Assembly: GCF_009664365.1 (NCBI RefSeq)
Contig: NZ_CP044310.1
Span: 686,001-750,000 of the forward strand
Source of the DNA: Paenibacillus xylanilyticus
GTDB taxonomy: Bacteria > Bacillota > Bacilli > Paenibacillales > Paenibacillaceae
Length of the DNA stretch: 64,000 nt
Reading direction: 5' to 3'
The position numbers and the translations under genes were made by a program. Positions 62,583 through 64,000 of the stretch are shown here, piece after piece. Every line of letters starts with the position of its first letter. The stretch's first letter is position 1. Under the pieces are notes generated by a model. The model searched no databases and was not told the origin of the DNA. It saw nothing but the letters and a program-made list of their open reading frames with translations.

Positions 62583-63428
62583 ATGGTCAAAAAAATAAGT
62601 ATCTCCAAATATATATCCTATCTATTTTTGGTAACCATTTGTGTCATATGGGTGGTGCCCGTTATTTTCGGGATTACGACTTCATTTCGCTCGCAGGCAG
62701 AAGTGGTGTCGGCCGGGTTCCGATTATTTCCCAAAGAGTGGGACTTTAATAACTACGTCGCCATACTGGACAATACATCCACGGCTCCGATTCTGAGATG
62801 GTTGAGCAACTCACTGCTCATTGCAGTATCTCACACGGTGCTTGTCGTTTTTATCATTTCCCTTACAGGCTATGGATACACAAGGTTGAAGTTCAAAGGG
62901 AGAGATGCCTTGTTTTTCACGCTTCTCGGGATTTCATTTTTCCCGGGTGTCGTTAACCTGATCCCTTCCTACAAAATCATTGAGGCGCTTGGATGGGTCA
63001 ATACAGCTTGGGCCATGATTATTCCGGGACTGGCTGGTATGGGGAATATCTTCCTCGTTCGTCAGTTCATGAAAGGAATACCTGGCGAGCTGGACGAGTC
63101 TGCTAAGGTTGATGGTGCAAGTGATTTCCGGATCTATTACTCCATTATTTTACCCCTGGTGAAACCGGTATTGATTGTGTGTGGTCTTTTCTCGTTCATT
63201 GGGTCCTGGAATGACTTCTTATGGCCGGTTATCGTATACACAGATGTTGAGAAAATGCCGATTACCGCTGGATTGCTGTTACTGCAGGATATCTACGGCA
63301 ACTATCGCATGATTGGACAACTGATGGGTTCGGCAATTCTGGCCATTATTCCGACACTCGTGCTGTTTATTTTTGCACAAAAGTATTTCCTGCAATCGAT
63401 TAACCTGAATTCGGGAATTAAAGGTTAA
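62583..63428 (+). CDS. Sugar ABC transporter permease (second, MalG/AraQ type)
   Basis: The 281-residue protein has six membrane helices, an EAA loop DESAKVDGASDFRIYYSIIL near residue 176 and the family ending INLNSGIKG. GGAAGGAGCAGG precedes the ATG. It is the last gene of the operon, before a terminator. Confidence 0.93.
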   Translation: MVKKISISKYISYLFLVTICVIWVVPVIFGITTSFRSQAEVVSAGFRLFPKEWDFNNYVAILDNTSTAPILRWLSNSLLIAVSHTVLVVFIISLTGYGYTRLKFKGRDALFFTLLGISFFPGVVNLIPSYKIIEALGWVNTAWAMIIPGLAGMGNIFLVRQFMKGIPGELDESAKVDGASDFRIYYSIILPLVKPVLIVCGLFSFIGSWNDFLWPVIVYTDVEKMPITAGLLLLQDIYGNYRMIGQLMGSAILAIIPTLVLFIFAQKYFLQSINLNSGIKG

Positions 63429-63497
63429 ATGCTGAGTTACTGCATTGTTTGTTAAACTGTTATTTTATAGTAGGAATGATGTATGGGTTGTATTATG

Positions 63498-63524
63498 AGC
63501 TGCCGTATATACGGTGGCTTTTTT
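63498..63524 (+). terminator. Intrinsic terminator after the second sugar operon
   Basis: AGCTGCCGTA and TACGGTGGCT fold as a hairpin with one T-T or G-T mismatch, followed by TTTTTT. Confidence 0.8.
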
Positions 63525-63534
63525 ACGATAAAAT

Positions 63535-63549
63535 TTATAGCGCTTTCAA
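63535..63549 (-). promoter_or_regulatory. cre-like site before the purine permease promoter
   Basis: The reverse complement TTGAAAGCGCTATAA fits the cre pattern except one position. It lies 50 bases upstream of the -35 and may be chance. Confidence 0.35.
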
Positions 63550-63594
63550 AACACGAACGTTCCCGTGGGAACATATAATTAACATTCGTTTTTA
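63548..63594. promoter_or_regulatory. Inverted pair of PurBox-like sites (candidate PurR operator)
   Basis: ACGAACGTT (63553-63561) and AACATTCGT (63581-63589) are inverted copies with one mismatch. Each has the CGAA core with A-rich flank of the Bacillus PurBox; the gap between is 19 bases, a little longer than usual. A perfect GTTCCC/GGGAAC palindrome (63559-63572) is nested. The pair directly precedes the promoter of a purine permease, as with pbuG in Bacillus. Confidence 0.6.
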
Positions 63595-63597
63595 TCA

Positions 63598-63626
63598 TTG
63601 ACAGAAAAGGCCGGCGCTTCTAAAAT
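63598..63626 (+). promoter_or_regulatory. Sigma-A promoter of the purine riboswitch transcript
   Basis: TTGACA, 17 bases, TAAAAT, with the riboswitch about 25 bases after the -10. Confidence 0.85.
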
Positions 63627-63654
63627 AGGGATGGGAAAACAAACAAATAGCGCA

Positions 63655-63730
63655 TACTACTTCGTATAATCCTGGGGATATGGCCCGGGAGTTTCTACAA
63701 GATCACCCTAATGATCTGGCTACGAGCAGG
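63655..63730 (+). ncRNA. Purine riboswitch aptamer, guanine type
   Basis: P1 is formed by CTTCGTA and TACGAG; TATAATCCTGGGGATATGG, GGGAGTTTCTAC and the P3 hairpin AGATC/GATCT match the aptamer in order. The junction after P3 reads GGCTA; the C corresponds to C74, which pairs with guanine or hypoxanthine, whereas adenine switches have U. It should switch off the permease gene when guanine is plentiful, through the terminator at 63748. Confidence 0.93.
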
Positions 63731-63747
63731 AGAGGCTAAGCACAGCA

Positions 63748-63803
63748 AAAGTTCTATATGACTGCGTGGTTAACTATAATGGACGCACATTAGAATTTTT
63801 TTT
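63748..63803 (+). terminator. Riboswitch expression-platform terminator
   Basis: AAAGTTCTA with TAGAATTTT, and TGCGT with ACGCA, form a long hairpin followed by eight Ts. Confidence 0.8.
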
Positions 63804-63839
63804 GTTCTTGGCGATAGGCTACACCTCTCCTGATAGCTA

Positions 63840-63881
63840 ACCCTGGGTGAAGTAAGTCCGTCCAGGGTCTTTGTCGTTTTT
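63840..63881 (+). terminator. Second hairpin in the purine permease leader
   Basis: ACCCTGG pairs with CCAGGGT around 15 bases, followed by a T-rich stretch ending GTTTTT. It follows the first terminator by 37 bases and may be a back-up terminator or part of the switching structure. Confidence 0.55.
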
Positions 63882-63921
63882 CAAAATGGCTTCAACATCT
63901 CTAAGGGGGAGTTAGTGGATT

Positions 63922-64000
63922 ATGGATCGTTTCTTTAAACTAAAAGAAAACGGAACGAATGTTAGAACGGAGATTGTTGCGGGTCTTACTACCTTTATGA
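63922..64000 (+). CDS. pbuG: Purine permease, NCS2 family (PbuG-like), 3' end cut by window edge
   Basis: Only 26 codons are in the window. ATG 63922 follows AAGGGGGAG. The start MDRFFKLKENGTNVRTEIVA, continuing GLTTFM, matches the opening of hypoxanthine/guanine permeases of the PbuG/AzgA branch. The PurBox-like sites and guanine riboswitch upstream agree with this. The frame stays open to the last base. Confidence 0.85.
   Translation, partial: MDRFFKLKENGTNVRTEIVAGLTTFM

Overview
The window looks like chromosome of a spore-forming Firmicute, most probably Paenibacillus: near-balanced base composition, strong AGGAGG-type ribosome sites, many TTG/GTG starts, two germinant-receptor operons, T-box and purine-riboswitch control, copper-amine-oxidase-like (stalk) domains on secreted enzymes, and YesM/YesN-type two-component systems beside sugar ABC transporters. 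No prophage, insertion sequence, CRISPR array, rRNA or tRNA gene was recognised. Both ends cut genes: thiC at the left and a purine permease (pbuG-like) at the right.

Layout. 1-5.2 kb: thiC end, a racemase-like protein, an effector-binding protein and a WYL regulator. 5.3-8.8 kb: a VanR/VanS-like two-component pair followed by VanY-like D,D-carboxypeptidase, VanZ-like protein and a small membrane protein, with no vanHAX genes; ddl further on (14.1 kb) has the Tyr of an ordinary D-Ala-D-Ala ligase. 9-18 kb: aconitase, a secreted amidase-domain protein, ddl, UV endonuclease, inositol phosphatase and small unknowns. 18.4-28.4 kb: a secreted SGNH esterase, then a probable pectin (rhamnogalacturonan) locus: YesM/YesN-like regulators, binding protein plus two permeases, an RhgT-like esterase and a protein of the sensory-rhodopsin-transducer (ASRT) family. 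28.5-32.2 kb: germination operon gerB-gerA-gerC. 32.3-42.2 kb: T-box-controlled trpS, a drug/metabolite exporter with divergent MocR regulator, hemL, an LCP cell-wall ligase, an ABC-2 transporter and bcp. 42.3-47.5 kb: a second germination operon, gerA-gerC-small 2-TM protein-gerB-gerB, behind a sigma-G-like promoter. 47.7-57.7 kb: MFS exporter with a tandem palindromic operator, DedA, polysaccharide deacetylase, MoxR-DUF58-transglutaminase cluster and guaA. 57.8-63.4 kb: a probable arabinan/arabinoside locus (ArsR-like regulator, divergent GH43, binding protein, two permeases). 63.5-64 kb: paired PurBox-like sites, promoter, guanine-type riboswitch, terminators and the start of a purine permease.

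The best signals beyond ordinary annotation are regulatory or repetitive: a dispersed ~135-bp hairpin repeat in two copies, two abutting 16-bp palindromes before the MFS gene, a near-perfect inverted repeat with two cre-like sites and alternative RNA pairings before the second sugar operon, a PurR plus riboswitch stack before the purine permease, and a possible Trp-Trp leader peptide between the T-box and trpS. Among genes, the ASRT protein in a pectin operon, the orphan vanRSYZ set and the five-gene germination operon with duplicated gerB deserve attention. No clearly new defence or mobile system was found.
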